14,241 nt of DNA from Alphaproteobacteria bacterium (GTDB lineage: Bacteria > Pseudomonadota > Alphaproteobacteria > Micavibrionales > Micavibrionaceae), in assembly GCA_023140905.1 (NCBI GenBank), contig JAGLKS010000147.1, positions 1 through 14,241 on the forward strand. The letters are read 5' to 3'. Shown here piece by piece: positions 1 through 5,958 of this stretch. The position numbers and the translations under genes are program-made. Within the stretch, counting starts at the first letter, position 1. Every line of letters starts with the position of its first letter. Under the pieces are notes generated by a model. The model made no database searches. It worked only from the letters and a program-made list of their open reading frames with translations, and was not told where the DNA came from.

Positions 1-2
1 TG

Positions 3-467
3 CGCAAAGACGGGCATTTCGGACGTAAAGTAACCCATACGCATGTTCACCGTGAGAATGCCAAAGATGCAGCGCTTATCGTGGCTTCACATAATGGATA
101 TGTATCTTTAAACGGGATTACCCATACACGTAAAATTTATCTGGGAGATGAAGGGCGTGATATGCGCGGTGAAGATGATTTCACATGCGGTTTTGATCTG
201 GTCAAATCTGTAGAAACAGCAGTGCGTTTCCATATTCATCCCAGCGTTACAGCCTCTCTTATCAATGAAGGCAAAGAAGTGCTTTTGCGTATGCACGGCG
301 GGCAGGGCTGGCGCTTTAAACATGATGCCGGACAGCTTAAACTGGAAGATAGCGTTTATATCGGTAAAGGTATTATCCCGCGTAAAACCAAGCAAATCGT
401 GGTTTATGGTCAGATGAACTCGGATCAAGCGCGTATTAAATGGTCCTTTAAACGCGAAGGTGTTTAG
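3..467 (+). CDS. Heparinase II/III-like protein, C-terminal part (5' truncated)
   Basis: This frame is open from base 3 to a TAG at 465-467, giving the last 154 residues of a protein whose start lies outside the window. An internal ATG at 81 is not the true start, because clear coding sequence precedes it. The fragment is rich in beta-strand-like segments and reads like the C-terminal beta-sandwich of heparinase II/III-like proteins: near its start it has a cluster of HTHVHRE type followed by ITHTRKIYL, then RGEDDF, a FHIHP segment and GGQGWRF. In alphaproteobacteria such proteins are common near rsmB and purH, and their substrate is generally not established. The catalytic alpha-barrel is not visible, so activity cannot be judged. 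The next gene starts 69 bases downstream and differs in composition, so it is probably a separate unit. The family call rests on recognition of the C-terminal pattern. Confidence 0.75.
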   Translation, partial: RKDGHFGRKVTHTHVHRENAKDAALIVASHNGYVSLNGITHTRKIYLGDEGRDMRGEDDFTCGFDLVKSVETAVRFHIHPSVTASLINEGKEVLLRMHGGQGWRFKHDAGQLKLEDSVYIGKGIIPRKTKQIVVYGQMNSDQARIKWSFKREGV

Positions 468-501
468 GGGTGGTTTTCTTTACGGCGTTAAATTTGTAGG
501 A

Positions 502-530
502 TTCTCTTTAAAAGATTAGTGTGGTAGAAT
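502..530 (+). promoter_or_regulatory. Possible promoter of the three-gene cassette
   Basis: A good -10 hexamer, TAGAAT, lies at 525-530. A weak -35, TTCTCT at 502-507, lies 17 bases upstream. Transcription would start about seven bases past the -10, at or next to the ATG at 537. That fits the absence of any Shine-Dalgarno sequence before this ATG and suggests a leaderless mRNA. A GATTC site (GANTC type) at 500-504 overlaps the weak -35. The assignment is inferred from hexamer match and spacing only. Confidence 0.3.
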
Positions 531-536
531 TACCTT

Positions 537-1352
537 ATGAGCAGAAAAGCCCTCTCAAAACAGCCCAAGCCTTCTTTTAAAAATCCTCCAGTAATTGAGG
601 TTGTTGCTGGTGTTCAATTTGAAAATCCTATTAATTTCAGAACACTTGATGTTGCCGATTTTTGGGCTGCATTTGATAAAAAGAAGTTTACGAATTATAG
701 GGATATGTCTCCCTTGGATCCAATGCTTCCCGATAATGTTCATGTTATTGAAATGTACGAGCTTCCTAAAATGAGGCGTTTTTGGTTTGAAACAGAAAAA
801 GATGACGAGCTTTTACAGATACAACAAGATAGACTGATTTATAATTGGAAAAGGCCCTCTGATAATCTTGATGATGAAAATTGTTACCCAAGATATGAGC
901 CAGTTATCAAGAATTTTTTTAAGTATTACGACATTCTTTTAAAAACTCTCGAAGACAAAAAAATTGAGAGTTCAAAACCTTCATTTTTAGAACTCAGCTA
1001 TATAAATCTCATTGACATGCCTGAAAAGGGATTGGCTAATATTGGAAGCGTTTTTAAGGATATTTCTTGGAGCGAAAATAATAGATTTTTACCTGTTCCA
1101 GAAAACTTACAACACAGAAATTTCTTTCAGATACCAAGTTTACCTTTAAGACTTGTCACGGATTTGTCAATGAGGCAGAGAGTTCGCGATGGTAAGATTG
1201 CTCTACATTACGAGTTATCAGTCAGAGGCCCCATTAATAATTTATCAAGTGACGATATGAGAGAATGGTTTGATAACGCACGTTTATGGATTACTTATGG
1301 TTTTGTTGACACAACATCTGAAAAAATGCACGAAAAGTGGGGGATAGAATAA
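537..1352 (+). CDS. TIGR04255 family protein of unknown function, first gene of a three-gene cassette
   Basis: The 271-residue protein carries the two recognisable ends of the TIGR04255 family: an N-terminal NPPVIEVVAGVQFE segment at residues 17-29 and a C-terminal stretch around residues 235-271 ending in FVDTTSEKMHEKWG. The length matches the family's usual 250-280 residues. No signal peptide or membrane segment is apparent, so it is probably cytoplasmic. The function of the family is not known to me. It is sporadically distributed, as expected of accessory genes. The ATG at 537 has no convincing ribosome binding site, but a -10 element sits where a leaderless transcript would start there. 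The stop codon overlaps the next ATG by one base (TAATG), so the two genes are probably co-translated. Sample lines are about 25-37% GC by hand count, against 37-57% in guaA and metE samples. Confidence 0.85.
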   Translation: MSRKALSKQPKPSFKNPPVIEVVAGVQFENPINFRTLDVADFWAAFDKKKFTNYRDMSPLDPMLPDNVHVIEMYELPKMRRFWFETEKDDELLQIQQDRLIYNWKRPSDNLDDENCYPRYEPVIKNFFKYYDILLKTLEDKKIESSKPSFLELSYINLIDMPEKGLANIGSVFKDISWSENNRFLPVPENLQHRNFFQIPSLPLRLVTDLSMRQRVRDGKIALHYELSVRGPINNLSSDDMREWFDNARLWITYGFVDTTSEKMHEKWGIE

Positions 1353-1807
1353 TGACAGCAGTAAAAAAAATAGATCAGAGTCAATCTTTTAATAGCCACT
1401 CTACTTTTAACAACGTGCCGAATAGTGTTTTTCCTGAACAAAAATGGCTTCTTCTTGATGCATTATCTTACTTAGAAAAATTGCAAGATAATTGGAATGG
1501 TGTAGATGCAAAGAAACCTACAGCACAATCCATATTTATGGCTAAACACTTTGTGAAATTTTTGCTTTTAACAAAAGCACATGCTGATTTTGTTAGACCT
1601 GATGCAGATGGTGGACTGATCTTAGAATGGAAAAGAGAAGATACGAGAACACTCTTAACTATTGATGGTGCAGCCTTACATTTATCCTATGAAAACAATG
1701 GTAGCACTCCCATTTTTGTAGATGATATCCCATTTTTTAGTATTGACAACAATATTCTTCCTGCCAAAATTTTAAACTACGTCCCCAATTGCTTATTGAA
1801 TGCTTGA
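1352..1807 (+). CDS. Hypothetical protein, second gene of the TIGR04255 cassette
   Basis: I do not recognise a named family. The 151-residue protein starts at an ATG that overlaps the previous stop codon, with a run of G about eight bases upstream that can act as a ribosome binding site. An in-frame GTG at 1337 would add five residues but lies inside the preceding gene and removes that spacing. The centre has a DNWNGVDAKKPT segment (about residues 46-57), then a helical stretch and RPDADGGLILEW (about residues 83-94), followed by short alternating strands. A 'W-dG-a-kp' motif followed by 'P-xDGG-xLEW' is a pattern I associate with small uncharacterised proteins beside accessory genes. There is no signal peptide or membrane helix. 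Tight packing between two partners suggests joint function, perhaps a complex. A toxin-antitoxin or defence role is inference only. Confidence 0.75.
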   Translation: MTAVKKIDQSQSFNSHSTFNNVPNSVFPEQKWLLLDALSYLEKLQDNWNGVDAKKPTAQSIFMAKHFVKFLLLTKAHADFVRPDADGGLILEWKREDTRTLLTIDGAALHLSYENNGSTPIFVDDIPFFSIDNNILPAKILNYVPNCLLNA

Positions 1808-2294
1808 TATAATTGCAATAGAAAAAGATGATATCGCATGTCATTGGGTTTTTAATCCAAAGCATTTTTCTGATGCAATGCCAGCTTGTCTGGATTTAGA
1901 TGTTCACGTTCACTTTACAAGTGGCAGTGCACATCCATATCATATGTCGGTTAATTCAAAAAATTTATGCGAAAAATATCCAGCAGACGTTCATAACTCT
2001 GGAATACTTCAAGCTGCAAGATTATCAGAGAGAAATAAAAAACATAGAAAAGATTACAATGAACAATATGTCGGTTTTATAAAAGCAAAAATAAAGGCTA
2101 TTGAAAACATACAATACGATGACCATGCTTTAATCGTTGAACATGCACCAACAGAAGATAATTATTCTCACTGTAATATTGTACTGAAGTTCCCAGAATC
2201 CAGCAGCAAGCCAACAAAAGCAAAAAGAACTTTAATGGCAGATAATTTGAAAGAATGCTTTGGCAACGATATAGAAACGTTCCCAACTTCATAA
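1800..2294 (+). CDS. Hypothetical protein, third gene of the TIGR04255 cassette
   Basis: I do not recognise a named family. The 164-residue protein begins at an ATG eight bases inside the end of the preceding gene, so translation is probably coupled. The N-terminal third is rich in histidine (including HVHF near residues 36-39 and HPYH near 45-48), and the middle is a charged helix rich in Lys and Arg. The C-terminal third carries VEHAPTEDNYSHCNIVLKFP followed by a basic segment. This resembles a loosely conserved 'P-x-x-x-N-x-x-H-x-x-I' arrangement seen in small accessory proteins. The conserved-looking Asn and His could be functional, but nothing shows a reaction. No signal peptide or membrane segment is seen. 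The gene ends the cassette and is followed by a weak hairpin and then the convergent guaA gene. Confidence 0.75.
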   Translation: MLDIIAIEKDDIACHWVFNPKHFSDAMPACLDLDVHVHFTSGSAHPYHMSVNSKNLCEKYPADVHNSGILQAARLSERNKKHRKDYNEQYVGFIKAKIKAIENIQYDDHALIVEHAPTEDNYSHCNIVLKFPESSSKPTKAKRTLMADNLKECFGNDIETFPTS

Positions 2295-2318
2295 AGCAAC
2301 TTATTTTAAACTGCTTTA
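2292..2318 (+). terminator. Weak hairpin after the cassette
   Basis: TAAAGCA at 2292-2298 pairs perfectly with TGCTTTA at 2312-2318 across a 13-base loop, starting at the stop codon of the third cassette gene. The stem is short and AT-rich and no U-run follows, so it is at best a weak terminator. It may instead be chance in AT-rich DNA. Confidence 0.2.
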
Positions 2319-2384
2319 ACTCTCATAATTTCCACTGATATTTTTTATTCAAGCATCCATTTAAATGATTATTTTGGAAAATAA

Positions 2385-3956
2385 CTATTCCCACTCGATT
2401 GTTCCCGGAGGTTTGGATGTGATATCATAAACCACGCGGTTAATGCCGTGGACTTCGTTAATAATGCGTGTAGCGGTGCGGCCTAAGAACTCATGGTCAA
2501 AGGGGAAGTAATCCGCTGTCATACCATCGGTAGCTGTAACAGCTCGTAGCGCACAGACATTATCATAGGTTCTGCAATCACCCATCACCCCTACAGTCTT
2601 AACAGGCAATAACACAGCAAAGGCTTGCCAGATTTCATCATACAGCCCGGCCTTTTGAATCTCGTCAAGGTAGATCGTATCGGCTTTGCGTAAGATCTCG
2701 ATTTTGCTTTGCGTAACTTCACCGGGGATGCGGATCGCCAGACCGGGACCGGGAAATGGATGACGGCGGATAAAATCTTCGGGCATACCAAGCTCGCGGC
2801 CAAGTGCTCTAACCTCATCTTTGAATAATTCACGCATAGGCTCGACCAGCTTCAGCTCCATATCTTCAGGCAAGCCGCCAACATTATGGTGGCTCTTAAT
2901 AGTCTCGGAAGGACCGCCGGTGAAGCTAACGCTTTCAATTACATCGGGATAAAGTGTGCCTTGCGCTAGAAAATCAGCACCGCCAATACGCTTGGAACAT
3001 TCATCAAATACATCAATAAACATTGAGCCTATGATTTTGCGTTTACGCTCAGGGTCATCAATTCCGGTCAAAGCGTGCAAGAAACGTTCGCTAGCATCTT
3101 CATGGATTAGCGGAATGTTATAGTTATCGCGGAACAGGCTAACGACTTGCCCGCTTTCGCCAGCGCGCATTAAACCGGTATCTACATAAATACAAGTAAG
3201 CTGTTCGCCAATTGCTTCATGGATCAATACTGCTGTAACTGAGCTATCAACGCCACCTGACAAGCCGCAAATAACTTTGGACTTACCAATTTGTGTACGG
3301 AGTTTGGCAATTTGCTCAGCGCGAAAAGACGACATCGTCCAGTCACCGCTACAACCGCAAACATTATGTGTGAAATTCTTTAAAAGCTCGCGGCCATGCA
3401 AAGTGTGAACAACTTCCGGATGGAATTGTACGCCATAAAACTGCCGCTCTTTGTCAGCAATAAAAGCATATGGTGCTCCATCGGATTTCGCGATAACTTC
3501 AAAACCATCGGGCAGACAAGCTACATGATCGCCATGACTCATCCAGACTTGTTCATGCGCATTTTTTTCCCAGACATTTGCTGTAATCTCAGAATCTTCA
3601 AGAACGTCAACATAAGCACGACCAAACTCACGAGAGCGTGCAGATTCCACGCGTCCGCCCAGTTGTTGCACCATAGTTTGCTGGCCATAGCAAATACCAA
3701 ACACAGGCACGCCCATCTTAAACACAATCTCAGGAGCTGCCGGAGCATCGTCATCCAATACGCTGCTTGGTCCACCGGATAATATAATCCCACGCGGGTT
3801 AAGCATTTTAATGCGTGTTTCATCAGCTTGATTAAACGGCCAAATCTCACAATACACGCCGCTTTCACGTAAACGCCGGGCAATAAGCTGTGTTACTTGT
3901 GAGCCGAAATCCAGAATAAGGATATGATCGTGGGAAGAAGTCTGAGCTTTGGTCAT
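2385..3956 (-). CDS. guaA: GMP synthase (glutamine-hydrolysing)
   Basis: GuaA converts XMP to GMP using ATP and ammonia released from glutamine, the last step of guanine nucleotide synthesis, in the cytoplasm. The 523-residue protein is full length. The N-terminal class I glutamine amidotransferase domain (about residues 10-200) has GGPSSV at 61-66, the nucleophile Cys89 in GICYGQQ, and His179 and Glu181 in FHPE, completing the triad. The ATP pyrophosphatase domain has the PP-loop SGGVDSS at 233-239. The C-terminal dimerisation domain ends in the typical GTIEWE. No key residue is missing. Start choice: the ATG at 3956 places the amidotransferase strand at the usual distance. The ribosome binding site is weak (AAGAAA-like). 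It is transcribed alone, divergently from the gene at 4157 and convergent with the cassette. A promoter with an unusual palindrome lies just upstream. Confidence 0.98.
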   Translation of the reverse strand: MTKAQTSSHDHILILDFGSQVTQLIARRLRESGVYCEIWPFNQADETRIKMLNPRGIILSGGPSSVLDDDAPAAPEIVFKMGVPVFGICYGQQTMVQQLGGRVESARSREFGRAYVDVLEDSEITANVWEKNAHEQVWMSHGDHVACLPDGFEVIAKSDGAPYAFIADKERQFYGVQFHPEVVHTLHGRELLKNFTHNVCGCSGDWTMSSFRAEQIAKLRTQIGKSKVICGLSGGVDSSVTAVLIHEAIGEQLTCIYVDTGLMRAGESGQVVSLFRDNYNIPLIHEDASERFLHALTGIDDPERKRKIIGSMFIDVFDECSKRIGGADFLAQGTLYPDVIESVSFTGGPSETIKSHHNVGGLPEDMELKLVEPMRELFKDEVRALGRELGMPEDFIRRHPFPGPGLAIRIPGEVTQSKIEILRKADTIYLDEIQKAGLYDEIWQAFAVLLPVKTVGVMGDCRTYDNVCALRAVTATDGMTADYFPFDHEFLGRTATRIINEVHGINRVVYDITSKPPGTIEWE

Positions 3957-3988
3957 GAAATTTCTTAAGCCTTTATCTATTGTTACTT

Positions 3989-4016
3989 TTTATATGCGCG
4001 TTTAAACGCCACGCAA
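3989..4016 (-). promoter_or_regulatory. Probable guaA promoter with palindromic operator-like spacer
   Basis: On the minus strand TTGCGT (4011-4016) and TATAAA (3989-3994) are separated by 16 bases, giving a leader of about 25 bases before the guaA ATG. The spacer contains the perfect 12-bp palindrome GCGTTTAAACGC at 3998-4009, where a dimeric repressor could block RNA polymerase. The -35 matches the consensus only in its first half. No binding protein is known from the sequence. Confidence 0.35.
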
Positions 4017-4156
4017 GCTATATAACCTTTACGCTGGCAAGGTTTCTTTTTAACGCTAAATTGCTTGATCTTGAAGCAAAAAATTCATTTTACGAAAGAT
4101 TTGCTTTTATTTTGGAAAATGCTTTAAAGTACCGAATATCTCAGTGAGTAAATATT

Positions 4157-4873
4157 ATGAGTAATGAAATGAAAAATTTAAGCTCTTCAAATGTACAAAC
4201 AGTTGTTTTAGTGCTCAATATGCAAGAGGGCATGTGTAAAGAAAGTAAGCAGATAGGCAATGATTCCAGCATTCCAAAAGATAATCGCCAATGGTTACAG
4301 CGTAAAGAAAATGAGGCCGCCGAAAATCGTAAAGGCTTTTTTAATGATTTGGCAGAAGACATACAGGGTTTTCTAAATAAAATGCGTAATTACGGTGCCC
4401 ATATTGTCTGGGGTTTAAGTGATGAAAAGTTTAATGAACGCTTGGGTAATATCTATCATGGCATGAGCGCCAATGAAAAGATGGACAGCTTTCTGACTAA
4501 AACAGATGAATCTGCATATAAAGAAAATGTGGAATTCTTCGAAAAGCTAAAGCGAGATGCGGAAGCTGATGGAAAAACATTGGAAATTAAAGTTTGTGGT
4601 TCGTGGGTGGACTGTGTAGCAGACACGGTAATTGATTTATCTAAGGCCGGTTACGATGTGCAAATCGTTAGAAATCTGGTTTTACATGGATCAGAGACAT
4701 CTGTGTCATCTAATCAGCGAAAGAGCGCGTATACGGGTTTTATTATTGAGCGTACAGGTGAGGACACAGGTAAGGGAACAAAGATCAGCGAAACTGCAGG
4801 GGGAATTTTAGCCGAACAAAGAAACATTGTGTGTCAAAACAGCTCGTTTTCGATGTTCCATCTACTAGATTAG
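4157..4873 (+). CDS. Isochorismatase-fold (cysteine hydrolase family) protein with altered catalytic Asp
   Basis: The 238-residue protein has the layout of the isochorismatase/nicotinamidase superfamily: a first strand VVLVLNMQEGM at residues 16-26, a Lys in SFLTKTDESAY (K115), and Cys153 in GSWVDCVADT followed by the helix and strand LSKAGYDVQIVRNL. Family enzymes use an Asp-Lys-Cys triad, with Asp in the first-strand 'DMQ' motif. Here that position is Asn21, while Lys and Cys are kept. A charged insertion occupies roughly residues 29-64, between the first strand and first helix. The protein may hydrolyse an amide or C-N bond in altered fashion, or be a non-catalytic relative. The start is taken at the first ATG, with only a weak ribosome binding site. 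It is divergent from guaA and 131 bases before metF, so probably a single-gene unit. The substrate is unknown. Confidence 0.75.
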   Translation: MSNEMKNLSSSNVQTVVLVLNMQEGMCKESKQIGNDSSIPKDNRQWLQRKENEAAENRKGFFNDLAEDIQGFLNKMRNYGAHIVWGLSDEKFNERLGNIYHGMSANEKMDSFLTKTDESAYKENVEFFEKLKRDAEADGKTLEIKVCGSWVDCVADTVIDLSKAGYDVQIVRNLVLHGSETSVSSNQRKSAYTGFIIERTGEDTGKGTKISETAGGILAEQRNIVCQNSSFSMFHLLD

Positions 4874-5004
4874 CGTAACATGAAAAAGCTATTTTAGATT
4901 GTGCAAGACTTTGAACAATGTTTTAATGGTGCTCTTGTGCCGATTATCGTTCTTTGAAGAGAATTGAGGTTGACATAGTTTTGCATGAATAAAAGGTATA
5001 AGCC

Positions 5005-5850
5005 GTGAATAAAACGACATTCTCTTTTGAATTATTTCCACCTAAAACAGAAAAAGCGGCAGAAAATTTATGGGCGGCATTGCCTGACCTTGTTTCTTTG
5101 AACCCCAAATTTATGACAGTTACTTATGGCGCAGGAGGGACAACCAAAGAGGGCACATCTGAAACAATTAATCAGATCATGGGGAAATATAAAATACCTG
5201 TTGGCTCGCATCTGACTTTTATTAATTCCACAAAAAGTGATCTGCGTAGTTATATCGATGATTTATGGAATAAGAATGTGCGTCATATTGTCGCTTTGCG
5301 CGGAGATATGTCTAAAGTGCTAAACTGGCCGCTAGATCAAGACAGCGAATATTTCCAATACACATCTGATTTCGTTGAGGGGATAAAAACCTGGTATCCT
5401 GAAATGGAAATATCAGTCGGAGCTTATCCAGAGAAACATCCTGACGCACCATCTATGGAAGCAGATATTACTGCTCTTAAAGATAAATGTGATGCAGGGG
5501 CTACGCGAGCTATAACACAATTATTTTTCGAGAATAAAGATTATTATTACTTTATAGAAAAATGTGAGAAGGCGGGTATTAATACACCGATCGTACCGGG
5601 ACTTTTGCCTATTCATGACTTTAAGGGAATGTGTAATTTTGCCAAGCGCTGTCATGCTAGGATTCCTGTGCATCTATATGAAAGATTTGAACCTTTTGTA
5701 GATAAACCGGAAGACGCGCAAAAACTGGCAATACAAATTTTGATGGAACAAGCTGAAGATCTCACAAAACATGGTGTGGAGCACATTCATTTTTACACAC
5801 TCAACAAATCAGATATTACAAAAAATGTCGTAAAAACTCTTTTTAGCTGA
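5005..5850 (+). CDS. metF: Methylenetetrahydrofolate reductase
   Basis: MetF is a cytoplasmic FAD enzyme that reduces 5,10-methylene-THF to 5-methyl-THF, the methyl donor for methionine synthase. The 281-residue protein is close to the bacterial family's length of about 290. Seen motifs are FSFELFPPK at residues 6-14 with the catalytic Glu9, TYGAGG at 40-45, SHLTFINST at 68-76, ALRGD at 97-101 (Asp101 lies where the flavin-contacting Asp is expected), and AITQLFFE in the second half. The start is a GTG at 5005, preceded by AAGG at a normal distance; the protein begins at the usual point before the first strand. It lies 108 bases upstream of metE in the same direction, and the pair forms a cobalamin-independent methionine branch. 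No SAM riboswitch is recognisable upstream. Confidence 0.94.
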   Translation: MNKTTFSFELFPPKTEKAAENLWAALPDLVSLNPKFMTVTYGAGGTTKEGTSETINQIMGKYKIPVGSHLTFINSTKSDLRSYIDDLWNKNVRHIVALRGDMSKVLNWPLDQDSEYFQYTSDFVEGIKTWYPEMEISVGAYPEKHPDAPSMEADITALKDKCDAGATRAITQLFFENKDYYYFIEKCEKAGINTPIVPGLLPIHDFKGMCNFAKRCHARIPVHLYERFEPFVDKPEDAQKLAIQILMEQAEDLTKHGVEHIHFYTLNKSDITKNVVKTLFS

Positions 5851-5885
5851 TAAGTGTCTTTCGCTGACCTTAAGAATAAGCCAGT

Positions 5886-5912
5886 ATATCTGACAATAAT
5901 ATCTGACAATAA
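5886..5912 (+). repeat. 13-bp perfect tandem repeat upstream of metE
   Basis: ATATCTGACAATA occurs twice head to tail (5886-5898 and 5899-5911), and the 13-base period extends one more base. Each copy holds CTGACA, one mismatch from a -35 hexamer. It may be two binding sites for a regulator of metE or a local duplication. A 13-base period does not place both copies on exactly the same helix face. Confidence 0.7.
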
Positions 5913-5931
5913 ATAAGCAAAGAATTAGAAA
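5903..5931 (+). promoter_or_regulatory. Possible metE promoter
   Basis: CTGACA at 5903-5908 (5/6 to the -35 consensus) and TAGAAA at 5926-5931 (4/6 to the -10) are separated by 17 bases. The -35 lies in the second copy of the tandem repeat. The metE leader would be about 20 bases and contains AGGAG at 5944-5948, a strong ribosome binding site ten bases before the ATG. This would let metE be expressed apart from metF. Confidence 0.35.
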
Positions 5932-5958
5932 TAACGTAGTAAAAGGAGACATTTTCCC

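Noticed and set aside
1337..1352. GTG start five codons earlier for the second cassette gene
   Set aside because: It lies inside the first gene and would lose the G-rich site that is well placed for the ATG at 1352, which forms a typical stop-start overlap.
2369..2384. Palindrome TTATTTTGGAAAATAA as a bidirectional terminator between the cassette and guaA
   Set aside because: The two-base loop is too tight for a hairpin and the stem has no G-C pairs; it is probably chance in AT-rich DNA.
468..2384. Flanking direct repeats or attachment sites around the cassette
   Set aside because: I compared the two flanks and found no shared repeat, tRNA end or integrase that would mark an insertion.
3396..3782. 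128-codon plus-strand open frame inside guaA
   Set aside because: It is antisense to a strongly conserved enzyme domain, has no recognisable protein pattern and no ribosome binding site.
4063..4081. TTGCTT/AAGCAA inverted repeat in the guaA divergent region as an operator
   Set aside because: The 6-bp arms with a 7-base loop are short, and it does not line up with a convincing promoter on either strand.
4970..5000. Perfect TTGACA upstream of metF as a promoter
   Set aside because: No acceptable -10 element lies 16-18 bases downstream; the nearest candidate would put the start point on the GTG itself.
4874..5004. SAM-responsive riboswitch before metF
   Set aside because: No recognisable SAM aptamer core or extended pairing was found by eye; a covariance-model search would be needed to be sure.
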